Shown: positions 46,262 through 57,707, counted from the stretch's first letter. The stretch: DNA of 64,000 bases from Leptodactylus fallax (GCA_947044405.1 CAMRHE010000157.1:3362501-3426500), one strand, 5' to 3'. Notes: generated from the letters alone by a model not told the origin. Made by a program: numbers and translations.

Positions 46262-46620
46262 TTGAGGTTGTACCATTAGACAGACACTTGTCCCCTATCC
46301 ACAGGATAGGGGTAAGTGTCACATCCTGAGGGTCCAACCTCTGGGTCTCTCGCAGCGATCAGGAGAATGGGAAAACAAAGTGCCCTGCATTCTTCCTTTG
46401 AATGAAGTACAGTAGGCTTGCACGGCCAGCACTCCATTCACTGATATGGGGATGTGATCTCCAGAGAAGTAAATGGAGAGCCTGTCACATAAGTGCACTG
46501 GTGCTTCATTGACAGAAAGAATTCAGGGAGACTTTTGGTCCACCCCTCCCGTTGTGCTGATCGCTGGGGAATCAAGTGGTTGGACCACCAGCGGTATGAC
46601 ACTCATCCCCTATTCTGATA
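46262..46620. repeat. CCCTATCCACAGGATAGGGG-type repeat
   Basis: A hairpin CCCCTATCCACAGGATAGGGG lies near the left end (46290), and CACTCATCCCCTATTCTGATATAG lies at the right. A common frog MITE-like sequence; boundaries uncertain. Confidence 0.4.
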
Positions 46621-47009
46621 TAGTGTCTCTAATGGCACAAACCCAGACCAGTAGAAAACATGGCAAATGTTTCACAGTAATCTTTTTCTGGGTGAGAGAC
46701 TTGGCAAATCTTGATAAACATGTTAGACACTTTCCTCTTCTTTATACTACCTCCTGGCTTACTTCAGTCTCATGCTCCTCTGTGTTTCCACACTATCTTC
46801 TTCATAAATGGCTGACTGTCTTTTGACAAATAAGGAGCCTTAGATTAACAGCAAATATATTGGCCAACTTAGTTACTCCACAGTCCTCAGTTGTGTCCCA
46901 TATTTACAAAATTCTCTTGAAGGTATTTTCTTGCATCCTGCATTTTTCTTATGATAGGCCATCAATATCAGATCAGTGTGGTCTGACTTTTGGCACTCCC
47001 GATGATCAG

Positions 47010-47172
47010 CTTCTTCACTGTTTCAAAGCCAGAAGTGAATTGAGCAGAAGGGAGAAATATAAGAGCTTCCTTTATATTCCCATTCCTTTTGAAGCCACTC
47101 CTGGATTTGGCTCAAAAAACTACAGCAAAACAAAAAATTAAACTTTTTCTCAATGTGTGGCCTTAGCCTCAA
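47010..47172. repeat. GGCTGAGGCCCCACGT-family MITE, right part only
   Basis: CAAAGCCAGAAGTGAATTGAG to CTCAATGTGTGGCCTTAGCC matches 63700-63860. A similar arm is inverted at 47033-47105 (AAGAGCTTCCTTTATATTCCC). Confidence 0.6.
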
Positions 47173-48684
47173 GGAGACGTTATATAGCATCCAGCTTATA
47201 GACATTATAAAGTATTAAATGTATTAATAGAGTATTCATATTAATATATTGTTCAGGAAGTGGTGTCCTCCCATTCTGGATATGTTAAAATATTATTGTA
47301 TATCTAATCTTCCAAGTAGTAGTACAAAACTACAGGAACTGTCAATGACTATATTAGATTTTACCATGGCACAATGTGTAGGATATCTCGCTTTTAAGTA
47401 TAAAAAGTAATGACAGCTGACAGAAGATGCTTATAAGTGGCTGCTATTCCTTCTACAGGAAATCAGGTTTGCTTGCTGGGATGACTAAGGCATTAGCAAC
47501 GTTGTACCTATTATTTTGCGGTTAGAGCAGGCTAAGCACTATGTGGCAGGATAATGAGGGTCATTAGATCAATGATCACTCAGACTTGTACATGTCATCT
47601 TAATGAACAGACAAGTGATGATAGAGATACAGGTCACATACGTATTGATGAAGATGACACAGAAGATCATAGAAGTGTTGAATATTGAAATCCATCTTTT
47701 ATATCGCTTATCAGTGTCTTCAGCTGGTTATACATGCTGGGGTACTGCTGCAGATATGGGCAACTGGCCAATTATAACAGAACTTTTATATGCACATGTA
47801 AGAGAATGACGCAGTATGAATCTATCATGGAGGCATCCTGCCAGATATGGTCTTCAAGTGAAGACTTTTTCCCAAAGAGCTATACCAGTCACGGGTAACC
47901 AGATGTTTATCCAAATGGTCATCACTTAGGTTAGCCATACACAGAAATTCAAAATCCGCTATCATGTGATCAATCCATGGTGGGATTGTCTGTATGAATA
48001 AACTTAAAAGGATGTTATGGATCCAAATGGCGATTTCATAATGATGACCTATCCACAGGATACCTCATTAGTATGTGATCTGTTGGAGTCTGACACCCGA
48101 ACCCCACACATAACAGGTGTTTAGACAGCCTTCCGGAAAGTGGCACTGTGAACGGGGAATGTGTGCAGGCTGCTCCTATTCAAGTGATAGGAGCAGTGCT
48201 GCAGTTCCCCAGAATGACCACTATACAGTGCCCCTGTGTCTTCATCAAATGACCATGGACCGTATATCACATGACCATGGTCAGAATTTTATCCACTAGA
48301 AGTAACAGAATGAATGAAAGCAAGCAGAGTTCTAAAAATCCATGAAGAATTCATACAGAAAGTATGGAAAATTGTATATCCTTTTATTACACAAACAATT
48401 TGTCTCTCAATATTGGTCTGAAAGTGGCCAACTCCTTTAACATTTATAAAGTGATCACTACTTTGGTGGTACTCAGGTTGGGACGTTTTCTCACAAGGAG
48501 TTACTTTGCTTGAAAAGGTTGAGAACTACTGTCCTCTATTATGGTCTCTTAGGCTTTTCTCAGCTATTTTTTTGCTATTTTACAGTTACTCCTGGCAGAA
48601 TTACATGTAAAGAAACCAGTTAATACCAGTTGTAGTTATAACGGATAAGGGAGGGACTGTCCTTTGTTGTACACATCACCTTGT
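47173..48684. other. Intergenic DNA, nothing recognised
   Basis: Contains a GACCTATCCACAGGATA word near 48046. Short ORFs show no domains. Confidence 0.35.
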
Positions 48685-48927
48685 TCACACTAGCATTTCT
48701 CCATCATTTGGGTCTGCATGTGGACCCGAAAGATGGAGAGCCTGTACGTTTAACAAAAGCAGTTACCCGCGGACCCCATAGACTATCATGGGGTCCGCCG
48801 GTTTTATACTGAAACCAGCAGAGAGAAAAGTCCTGCAAGGAGGACTTTTCTATCTGTCAATTTTAGGAGAAATCTGTGGTGGATTCTCCTACGGAGACTC
48901 TAACACAGATGTGAACCTAGCCTTAGA
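48685..48927. repeat. MITE of the AGGCTAGGTTCACAT family
   Basis: Left TTGTTCACACTAGCATTTCTCC, right CAGATGTGAACCTAGCCTTA. Internal hairpin GCGGACCCCATAGA and ATGGGGTCCGC. Same family as 22099 and 26127. Confidence 0.55.
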
Positions 48928-49032
48928 CAGAAATGCAAAATATTCTGCAGCCATAATGGAGATATTTGCAGCAGAAAAAACTGGTAGGGCATGATGTATG
49001 AAGGCTTATACAATTAGAGAACAGACCGCCCA

Positions 49033-49080
49033 GCAAGACCCTGCACATATTTCAGCTTCTGATGAAAACTCAGGTACCCT
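49033..49080. repeat. Isolated right end of a TTAA element
   Basis: GACCCTGCACATATTTCAGC to AAAACTCAGGTACCCT, then TTAA (49081-49084). Inverted counterpart of 20914-20965. Confidence 0.55.
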
Positions 49081-49479
49081 TTAAATGCACCCTTAAATAG
49101 AAGTTTTAGCAGTCTCTATCGACTGAGATTGCCCTAGTCTATGAAAGCAGTGAAGTGCATTCCATATTCACTCGCTGTGAAATGCAATGTGTGAGTGCTG
49201 AAAAACGTAAAATCAGCTATATATCTCATATTTATGGTATCTTCATAGGCTATTCCATGAATGCCTGAAAGGGGGTCCTTGACATCCTCTCCATGACAAA
49301 TATGTTAAAAACATTAATCCATAGAAGAAAATGTTTATCAGGATTATCTAGAAATACCACATAGAAAATTTAACATTACAAAGAAGAAAGAATATTGACA
49401 TAGCAACCCATTGTTATTTGCAATCCTCAAGAATTCGTTGTTGGTTGAAAATTTAGCAAATTTTTATTCAGTACCTTAA

Positions 49480-49815
49480 AGAGGACCTTTCATATCCTCA
49501 GAGATGTGAGGCATTACATACCGTTATAAAGCCAATTGTGTGCTAAATTCCGAGAATGCAGCCCCGTTGCTGGAAATATCGGTGCCGTTAATTTCAGCAT
49601 CGATATCTTTCCACTGTCAGAAAGGCAGACCCTTACAGCCTAGCGTCATCGCTGGGCAGTGAGGATTGCCCCCCTGACAGTATTCTTCCATAGCCTTGTA
49701 CTATCGGGGGGCATTCCTTACCACCCAGCGATTACGATAGGCTGTAAGACCCGCCTTTTTGACAGTGAAGAGATATTGATGCCAAAACTAACGGCACCAA
49801 TATGAAAGGTCCTCT
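49480..49815. mobile_element. Foldback element, AGAGGACCTTTCAT ends, TTAA-flanked
   Basis: Both ends AGAGGACCTTTCATA / TATGAAAGGTCCTCT, flanked by TTAA (49476-49479, 49816-49819). Inner inverted blocks: CAGCCTAGCGTCATCGCTGGG against CCCAGCGATTACGATAGGCTG, and CTATCGGGGGGCATTCC region against GATTGCCCCCCTGACAG. Related to 36225-36608. Confidence 0.75.
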
Positions 49816-49819
49816 TTAA

Positions 49820-50173
49820 AGGGAGTCTGCCATCGTGACATATGACATATTAAACCAGCACAGATAGATAGAGCAGTGAGCCTGACCTAATACGTCAGCC
49901 TGAATGTGAGAACACAGGGCCAGGTGGTAATTCACCATAGCTCCCTGGCCCTGTCACTCAAAGAAGGGTAGAGGGCATATTAGAACAGCATGGGGTGAAG
50001 CAGTTTGGAATGATGGATCCATCCTTGGTGCTCCAGACTGCTCACTTGCATATTGTGAAATAAATGAATCTCTCAGCAACAGAGGCACAAATTTTCATGA
50101 GGAAAAAGATATTCCATTCAGGTGAACCTGATTTATTGCACTGTGTTGTTGGTTTAATATGTTAAAACTCCCT
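49820..50173. mobile_element. TTAA-flanked MITE
   Basis: Shares its left TTAA with the foldback element and its right TTAA (50174-50177) with the next repeat. Ends AGGGAGTCTGCCATC / GTTAAAACTCCCT; sub-terminal ATATTAAACCAGCA against TGTTGGTTTAATAT. Confidence 0.65.
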
Positions 50174-50177
50174 TTAA

Positions 50178-50830
50178 GGCTCCTCGTGCCATCCCGCAGC
50201 AAAAAAGCACTGGCAGCAACGCATTGTAATTCTTCCCGCAGCGCTTTGTTCAGAAAGTTCGCAGGGGTTTTCTCTGCGCACTTTCTGCTTCAATTACAGG
50301 TGCATCTCAATCAATTAGAATATCTTTGAAACGTTTATTTATTTCGGTACTTAAATTAAAAAAGTGACCTCCTATATTTTCTAGATTCTTTACACACAGT
50401 GTGTTCTATTTCAAGTGTTTTATTTCTGTAAATGTTGATTATGGATTACAGGTAAAGAAAACCAAAATCTAAGAAAATTACCATATTGTAATAAAGTTCA
50501 GTATTGTAAATTCAGTGTGTCACCTGCCAAGGTTTCCTAAGACTTTAAATGGTCCCTCAGTCTGGTTCAGTAGGACACACAATCATGGAAGACGCTGATT
50601 ATGGATTGTATTACTGAAATGAATGAACGTTTCAAAGATATTCTAATTTATTGAGATGCACCTGTATATCTATAGGGAAACTGCCGGCGTTTCCGCAGAT
50701 ATAATTGACATGTTGTGATTTCCAAAACGACAATGGTTTTTGCTGTGACTGTAAAACACCGCGTGTTTTATTACACAGCATTTCCGCTGTGGGCGAACTG
50801 TGGCATTTACGCCATGTGGGGCCCCAGCCT
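50178..50830. repeat. GGCTAAGGCCCCACGT-family MITE carrying a Tc1 MITE
   Basis: Starts GGCTCCTCGTGCCATCCCGC, ends GCCATGTGGGGCCCCAGCCTAA. The Tc1-derived element at 50297-50664 is inserted after TTCAATTA. Without it the repeat is about 285 bp. Confidence 0.7.
50297..50664 (+). mobile_element. Internally deleted Tc1 element (MITE)
   Basis: CAGGTGCATCTCAATCAATT and AATTTATTGAGATGCACCTG ends with TA on both sides (50295-50296, 50665-50666). The left two-thirds is the 5' part of a known-type Tc1 up to and including the transposase start (ACAATCATGGAAGACGC), then the sequence jumps to the right terminal repeat. 368 bp; cannot encode transposase. Confidence 0.85.
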
Positions 50831-51161
50831 AAAGAAGTATTCCCATTTTACATACTTATGGCAGATCCACAGAATATGCTACTAATGTCCGATAGACGCA
50901 GGTCCGCCTAATGGATCCACACCTATTTCCAGAATAGGGGTGCTCTGACCACTGTCCTGCCTGGTGAGGTAGCTGTCAATTCCAAGCAAAGACTGAATGG
51001 AAAGGTCTGTGCACAATTCTCTGCACTTTTATAGGAGTTAACAGAGCCAGCACACTAGCTGTTTTAGTGACTTGCGCAAACACAACTGAAAGGCCACTAC
51101 ATTCTGGACTGGAAATACATGTGGATATGCAATAAATGTCTAAAGATGGCTTTTAGGCTAA
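50831..51161. other. Intergenic DNA, faint MITE similarity
   Basis: Resembles the body of a frog MITE (CCACAGAATATGCTACTAATG) but no ends could be paired. Confidence 0.3.
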
Positions 51162-51650
51162 GGCCCCACATAGCGGGCCACAGCAAAAAAGCGTAGCAGT
51201 AAAAACAACGGCAGCAATGCATCGCGGTTTTTCCCACAGCGCTTTTCACAGAAAAGTCACAAAAGTCACTTTTTGCTTTACTTATACAGTGGGGAAAAAA
51301 GTTTTTAGTCAGCCACCAATTGTGCAAGTTCTCCCACTTAAAAAGATGAGAGGCCTGTAATTGGCATCATAGGTAGATCTCAACTATGAGAGACAAAATG
51401 AGAAAACAAATACAGAAAATCACAATGTCTGATTTTTTAAAATAATTTATTTGCAAATTATGGTGGAAAATAAGTATTTGGTCACCTACAAACAAGCAAG
51501 ATTTCTGGCTCTCACAGACCTGTAACTTCTTCTTTAAGAGGCTCCTCTGTCCTCCACTCCTTACCTGTAGTAATGGCACCTGTTTGACATTGTTATCAGT
51601 ATAAAAGACACCTGTCCACAACCTCAAACAGTCACACTCCAAACTCCACT

Positions 51651-52670
51651 ATGGGGAAGAACAAAGAGCTGTGGAAGGACACCAGAAACTAAATTGTAGA
51701 CCTGCACCAGGCTGGGAAGACTGAATCTGCAATAGGCAAGCAGCTTGGTGTGAAGAAATCATCTGTGGGAGCAATAATTAGAAAATGGAAGACATACAAG
51801 ACCACTGATAATCTCCCTCGATCAGGGGCTCCACGCAAGATCTCACCCGGTGGGGTCAAAATGATCACAAGAGCGGTGAGCAAAAATCCCAGAACCACAC
51901 GTGGGGACCTAGTGAATGACCTGCAGAAAGCTGGTACTAACGTAACAAAGGCTACACACAGTAACACACTACGCCGCCAGGGACTCAGATCTTGCAGTGC
52001 CAGACGTGTCCCCCTGCTTAAGCCAGTACATATCCGGGCCCGTCTGAAGTCTGCTAGAGAGCATTTGGATGTTCCAGAAGAGTATTGGGAGAATGTCATA
52101 TGGTCAGATGAAACCAAAGTAGAACTGTTTGGTAGAAACACAACTCGTCGTGTTTGGAGGAGAGTGAATGCTGAGTTGTATCCAAAGAACACCATACCTA
52201 CTGTGAAGCATGGGGGTGGCAACATCATGCTTTGGGGCTGTTTCTCTGCAAAGGGACCAGGACGACTGATCCGTGTACATGAAAGAATGAATGGGGCCAT
52301 GTATTGTGAGATTTTGAGTGCAAACCTCCTTCCATCAGCAAGGGCATTGAAGATGAAACGTGGCTGGGTCTTTCAGCATGACAATGATCCCAAGCACACC
52401 ACCAGGGCAACGAAGGAGCGGCTTCGTACGAAGCATTTCAAGGTCCTGGAGTGGCCTAGCCAGTCTCCAGATCTCAACCCCATAGAAAACCTTTGGAGGG
52501 AGTTGAAAATCCGTGTTGCCCAGCGACAGCCCCAAAACATTACTGCTCTAGAGATCTGCATGGAGGAATGGGCCAACATACCAGCAACAGTGTGTGCTAA
52601 CCTTGTGAAGACTTACAGAAAACATTTGACCTCTGTCATTAACAACAAAGGATATATAACAAAGTATTGA
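51651..52670 (+). pseudogene. Tc1 transposase, nearly intact (one nonsense codon)
   Basis: Encodes a ~339-residue DDE transposase. Starts MGKNKELWKDTRN; codon 14 is TAA (51690-51692), probably from a Lys codon. After that the frame is open to the TGA at 52668-52670, 306 codons from the Met at 51750. [16 protein letters not shown] at residues ~28-41, [12 protein letters not shown] with first Asp, [21 protein letters not shown] with second Asp, and [11 protein letters not shown] with the Glu are all intact. Use of the downstream Met would delete most of the first HTH. It is the best-preserved coding sequence in the window apart from ARPIN. Confidence 0.95.
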
Positions 52671-52730
52671 GATGAACTTTTGTTATTGACCAAATACTTA
52701 TTTTCCACCATAATTTGCAAATAAATTCTT

Positions 52731-53834
52731 TCCCTAATCTGTCCCTGATATCTCCATTGCAGTCTCTGGCCTTACCATAACTCCTAGGCAGTATGCCCGC
52801 TGCCTGGGGGTTTTGACTCAGACCTTTCCTTCACCCCCCATATCCAATCACTCGCACGCTCACATCATCTCCACCTCAAAAACATCTCCAGAATCCACCC
52901 TTTCCTTACCACAAATACACTAAAGACACTTATTGCCCTGATTCACTCTCGCCTTGACTATTGTAACTCCTTACTAATCTGTCTTCCCCTTAGTAAACTC
53001 TCCCCTCTACAATCTATTCTGAATGCGGAGGCCAGGCTCATCTATCAGTGTAGACACTATAGCGATGCCTCCGGTCTGTGCTGGTCACTACATTGGCTGC
53101 CTATTCAATACAGAATACAATATAAACTTATCACCCTCATCCACAAGGCTCTCCATAATGCTGCACCTCCCTACATTTCCTCCCTCATCTCTGTGTATCG
53201 CCCAACCCGTACTCTCCGTTCACTCAATGACCTAAGACTAACATCCTCTATTATCAGAACTTCCCACGCTCGTATACAAGACTTCTCCCGAGTTTCACCA
53301 CTTCTCTGGAATGCTCTGTCCCGGACTATTAGATTAACCCCCAATTTCCACAGCTTCAAGTGTAAACTAAAGACATATCTTTTCAGACAGACCTATCACA
53401 ACTCCTAATGTAAACCCTTCCGTAGTTAGAATCCCTAAAACGTCCCCTCCTCTGTTCATGCTCCCAAATTACCTCACAGGATATGATGCCATATCAGACT
53501 AACTTTATATGTCCAGGCACCACCTGCACGTTAAAGGACACGACAGGTGACGGCTCATACAGCTTTATATATGTGTAATGACAGTAACCTCTATTACAAA
53601 ATTGTCTGACCATTGTACAAGCAATGCTACCTCCGATGCCACCCCTGCTACCTCTTGTGTCACCCCCTCTACCTCATAGATTGTAAGCACTTGCGAGCAG
53701 GGCCCTCAGTCCCAGTGTGTGACTTGAATATTTCTTTGTAGTGTATCTTTTTTGTCAGTACTTGAACCCTACAAATTGTACAGTGCTGCGGAATATGTTG
53801 GCGCTATATAAATAAAAATTATTATTATTATTTA
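52731..53834 (+). mobile_element. 5'-truncated L2-type LINE inside the Tc1 right end
   Basis: The plus strand encodes the C-terminal part of an L2-clade ORF2: ALIHSRLDYCNSLL (about 52945-52985), ARLI, SLHWLPIQYRIQYKL (about 53088-53130), then YRPTRTLRSLNDLRL, ARIQDFSRVSPLLWNALS and FKCKLKTYLFRQ with stop at about 53408. One frameshift separates the first and later blocks. A ~420-bp 3' UTR follows, ending GCTATATAAATAAA and an (ATT)n tail. It separates TAAATTCTTT from AAAAATCAGAC of the host Tc1. Confidence 0.9.
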
Positions 53835-54161
53835 AAAATCAGACAATGTGATTTTCTGGATTTGTTTTCTCATTTTGTCTCTCATAGTTGAGGTCTACCT
53901 ATGATGACAATTACAGGCCCTCATCTTTTTAAGTGGGAGAGCTTGCACAATTGCTAGCTGACTAAATAGTTTTTTCCCCACTGTACCTATAGGGAAACCA
54001 CCAGCGTTTACTTAGGTATAATTGACATGCTGCGATTTCTAAAACAGCATATTTTTATGCAAGGTGCGGATGGGATTGTGCTAGAATCCCATCCACCTTG
54101 CAGTGGCTGTAAAATGCCACATTTTTCTCTGCGGCGTTTCCGCCACGTGGGGCCCCAGCCT

Positions 54162-54950
54162 AAATCAAGTAATGGGCCAGTGATAAGAATCACAAATAAG
54201 CATGAAAACCCAATATACTCAAGGGAAAATGCAGCCATATGTGCATGCATACCATCATGTACATACTAAAAGTATCATACTAAAACAGTATAAGAGGAAG
54301 AGTTATGAGTTGCTTTCTACCTGACAATGACTGATGCTTGCAGACCGCATACATGCGCCATGCACTTGTAGGTTTATAGGTTGGACTTGATGGACTTATG
54401 TCTTTATGCAACCTTATGTGCTATGTTACTAATGTCACTGTCAAACTCCTAGAGCAGGTGCTAATAAGCTGACAAATTCTATGTGAATCTAGGCTAAATC
54501 CCAGAGGCTTTCTCTAATGATAAAGTATCCACAATGGGTCCACAGATTAGAATCAGATTGATACACACATCTCCGTGTCTGAGTGTGAAAAGTATTTGGC
54601 ACCACCTGCTGGACAAATATGGTAGTTTATTATTATATAGCACTGGAGTCTATGCTTTTAGCTGATGATGTTGTCAGCCCTTTAGTCAGACACAATGAAG
54701 AGTGTCTGGAAATTGGCCCATATTTACCAATGAGATTACACTAGTTTGGGCATAAAATGTAACTTTTGTGGACCAAGTGTGCACCGTTTTTGCCCATGGT
54801 TTTCATTTTTGCGAAATGAACTTGTACCACAAATTTCAAATCAGCATGAAGAAAATTCCTTGAAACTACTCTGCGGTACAATGAGAGGCAGACTACAAAG
54901 GTTCCATTAGAATCAGCATGGAGGATCAGCCTTGTGAACATAGCCTTAGC
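54162..54950. other. Intergenic DNA; frog repeat at 54360-54430
   Basis: TAGGTTGGACTTGATGGACT followed by CAACCTTATGTGCTATGTTAC is a very common vertebrate repeat end. Nothing else is supported. Confidence 0.4.
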
Positions 54951-55459
54951 CTTAGGCCCCTTGCAGAGGACCGTGGGCGAGATCTGTGTGCTATCCGTGT
55001 TTTTCGCGGATTGCACACTGACCCATTCATTTCTATGGGTACATACACACGACCATGTTTTCTACTGATCAGTGTGCGAGCCATGATTCCGTGCCACATC
55101 AGATAGAACAGGTCCTATTCTGTTCAGTTTTTGCGGAACGGACTCGCCCGTAGAAGCCTATGGGAGACTAAAAACCTAGGGCAGCACACTGATGTACTCC
55201 TTGTGTCATCAGTGTGCCGTCTGTTTTCGCGGACAAGCTAGGGATATAATTAGATGTCTCCTGTGTTTTTTATGGTGGATCCGCAAACTAGGATCACACA
55301 CTGATGGCACACTCAAGATACTCTGTCCGTTTTTGCGGACCTAGTTCATTGATGCTGAAGAAACGCTGAAGACACTCTGTCCGCAAAAACTGAAGACTAA
55401 TTCCTAGTTTGCTGACGCAAAAAAACAAACAAACACACGGTCGTCTGCAACTAGCTTTA
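54951..55459. repeat. MITE with TTAGGCCCCTTGCAGAGGACCG ends
   Basis: Left end as named; right end CACGGTCGTCTGCAACTAGC is its inverted copy. The interior repeats TCCGTTTTTGCGGAC-type and CACACTGATG words in both orientations. No coding. Confidence 0.6.
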
Positions 55460-56236
55460 CAAGTGCTTTCCATAAGGACATTATGGGTGTGGGGAGGGGG
55501 TGTCACATACTCAGGACACCCTTCTCAATTAGCTAAGTGAAGATGCCCCTGAAAACAATACTTATTGCTCTGAAAGACTCATCATGGCCACCTATTAAAT
55601 GGTCACCTAAATCTACTGTCTGTGGACATATCCTTATGAGAAAAAAACCTCCCATTGTGAGACAATTATTATTTCTATTTTCATAAGGTTTGTGTAGTTT
55701 TTTTTAGTCTCTAGACCATTTCTGTTTACTGCGTCTAGTGAAATTACATTTTATCCAATTAAATAGGAGTGGAGATATATGTACAATAGAAGATGAAGTG
55801 ATCTGACCTAGCTAGTCGCTGGGTGAATTTGTGGAGCAAAACATAAAACATTTCATTAAAATGAATCATAAAATAGTATTCATTAGCATTGCTGAAACGT
55901 ACAATTAAGGACGACACAAATGTGATCACTTGAAAGGTTGTCATGACGATGCGAGTCCTCAAACATGACCTGTTGCATCTAAAATAGGTCCCCAAGGAGT
56001 GCAGATATGCAGGGTCACAAACCAAAAATACAAGAACGCCTGTATGAATGACAGTCACGTTATGCAATGTCCTAACAATGGCAAGTACACGGGTGCTGCG
56101 GCACCTCCAAGACAAGTTTTTGTTTTCTGTACCTTTTGCATATCAACCTGGCAGAACCAGCTCAGTGTACCCAACTGACCAAGAAGGATGCACCAAACTG
56201 ACCTGTATGAACAAAAAAAAACACAAACTCTCTTTG
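55460..56236. other. Intergenic DNA; long poly(A) at about 56237-56261
   Basis: The 118-codon minus ORF at 55759-56115 has no recognisable domain. Confidence 0.35.
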
Positions 56237-56269
<33 letters not shown>

Positions 56270-56586
56270 ACCTTCCCTGGCACTCCGGTGTCCCAGGCTG
56301 TCATCCAGCTCAGTGGCGCCTGGGGTTGATCCGGCGGAAGTCCTCGCCACACTTAGTGGCCTAATGAAAGGACCTCAGATGTCACTCGCATACATCACCT
56401 GTGACATCCCAGGTTCTATACTTCACTCTCTGATTGGCCTCAGCAGTCACGTGCGGCGGGGTATTCTGCTGGAACAAGCCCTTGGGAGCCGCTGGACATC
56501 AGAGAGCCGGGGAGAGGAGAGGATGTATTTTTTTTTAATTTTTCACCTGCCTCCTGGCAAAAATATGTAATTCCTGGACAACCCCT
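56237..56586. repeat. TTAA-type MITE, left end degraded into poly(A)
   Basis: A long A-run then ATCATACTCACC as in 45980 and 63358; right end GTAATTCCTGGACAACCCCT followed by TTAA (56587-56590). Confidence 0.55.
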
Positions 56587-56590
56587 TTAA

Positions 56591-56780
56591 GGCCAGGGCC
56601 CCACGTGGCGTAAACGCCATGGAAAAAAAAAAACCACAGCGTTTTACAGTCCCTGCAAAGAGGAAACCGCTGCAGACTTTCTGTAAAAAGCGCCGTGGAA
56701 AAAAACTGAAATGCGTTACCGCCGCATTTTTTCCCACAGCTCTTTTTTGCTTTGGCCCCCTATGTGGGGCCTTAGCCTAA
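56591..56780. repeat. GGCTAAGGCCCCACGT-family MITE
   Basis: Begins GGCCAGGGCCCCACGTGGCG directly at the TTAA ending the previous element and ends TATGTGGGGCCTTAGCCTAA. Confidence 0.7.
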
Positions 56781-57605
56781 AGGTGAAATTCCTTTTACCC
56801 ACAACTGGAGCCCTTTGTTCAAGAATTATTCAGCCTCTTAATTTTAGTTCATCCCATATGCTATAACTGCCAAAAACGTGTTTGTGCGCCAAAGATGTGC
56901 CACTTCTAAGCAGTTTTCTGGTATACATGTCATAGTAAATTCCCCCAAACTGTTTTGGGGAATGTTGCGTAGCATGGCAGCTCAGAAGCTATCCTCGCAT
57001 TGTTGTCAGTCTGAACTTGAGCAGACTATGCAAGCTCTACCCAAAGGCTAAGGCCCCGCATTTTTTGTTGTGGCGTTTACGCTACGTGGGGCCGCAGCGT
57101 TAGGCTAAGGTTACACAGCAATTTTGGCCGTGACTCCTGACTGTATTGTCTTGCAACACCTGCACTAATTTAAGTGCATGGGGTCGCATTGTGAGACTGA
57201 GGTTGTTGTCGTGACAGTAACTTTGAGTTGCAAAGAGATCGATCTCTAAAACTTACTAACAGACGTCTTCCCGTGGTATGCACATTTCTCTAGAATCAGG
57301 GCAGTACACCATACTTCACTGGAGAGCGGTGCATGCGCTGGGAGCACCAGAGCAGAGTCCAATTAAAACGTTAGTATTAGGGCGCATTTACACAAGCGAG
57401 TTTCAGCCGTGAAACTCGGTCCGTGTGTTGGCCAGATTTACAGGCCTTCACCTTATCCTGGGAGAGAGACTCCTATCAAAATGGTTATCTATGCTGCTGG
57501 GAGTACCTGCCTCCCAACAACATACTGTCCCGTAATATATCATCCAGAATCAGACACGGTGATAAAGCAGGCGAATTTTGAGACTGCCTGTCTAAATTTG
57601 CACTA
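56781..57605. other. Intergenic DNA with short MITE relic 57047-57100
   Basis: GGCTAAGGCCCCGCA next to GGCGTTTACGCTACGTGGGG is a collapsed copy of the GGCTAAGG family. CACAAGCGAGTTTCAGCCGTG and ACTCGGTCCGTGTG near 57395 form another small palindrome. No genes. Confidence 0.4.
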
Positions 57606-57707
57606 CCGAGTTTCCCTCTGAAAATACGACAGGGTCTCCAAAAATCCTGAAAAATCATGCTATGGCTTATTTTTTGGGGTAGGTCTTATTTTCGGGGAAA
57701 CACGGTA
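57606..57707. repeat. Short MITE with TTTCGGGGAAACACGGTA end
   Basis: Left TACCGAGTTTCCCTCTG and AAAATACGACAGGG; right GTAGGTCTTATTTTCGGGGA then AACACGGTA. The two are diverged inverted copies about 100 bases apart. Confidence 0.55.

Larger units (their letters stand above)
51287..53983 (+). mobile_element. Tc1 element with ~195-bp inverted ends, broken by an L2 insertion
   Basis: CAGTGGGGAAAAAAGTTTTT (51287) and AGTTTTTTCCCCACTG (53983) with TA on both sides. The left inverted repeat runs to about 51481; its counterpart begins at 52690, is interrupted at about 52731 and resumes at 53835 (AAAAATCAGACAATGTG). Removing 1.1 kb of L2 leaves about 1.6 kb. This Tc1 family is known from fishes and amphibians and is thought to have moved horizontally. 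Confidence 0.95.
51162..54161. repeat. GGCTAAGGCCCCACGT-family MITE carrying a full Tc1
   Basis: Starts TAGGCTAAGGCCCCACATAG (51162) and resumes after the Tc1 with CCTATAGGGAAACC (53986), ending GCCACGTGGGGCCCCAGCCTAA at 54161. Without the Tc1 it would be about 300 bp. Confidence 0.8.

Noticed and set aside
51689..52300. 203-codon minus ORF
   Set aside because: Antisense shadow of the Tc1 transposase.
51750..52670. 306-codon ORF as a domesticated host gene
   Set aside because: It lies between matched Tc1 terminal repeats and TA sites, so it is an element's own transposase; no evidence of domestication.
53023..53408. Two 70-71-codon ORFs
   Set aside because: Frames of the L2 ORF2 C-terminus, not independent genes.
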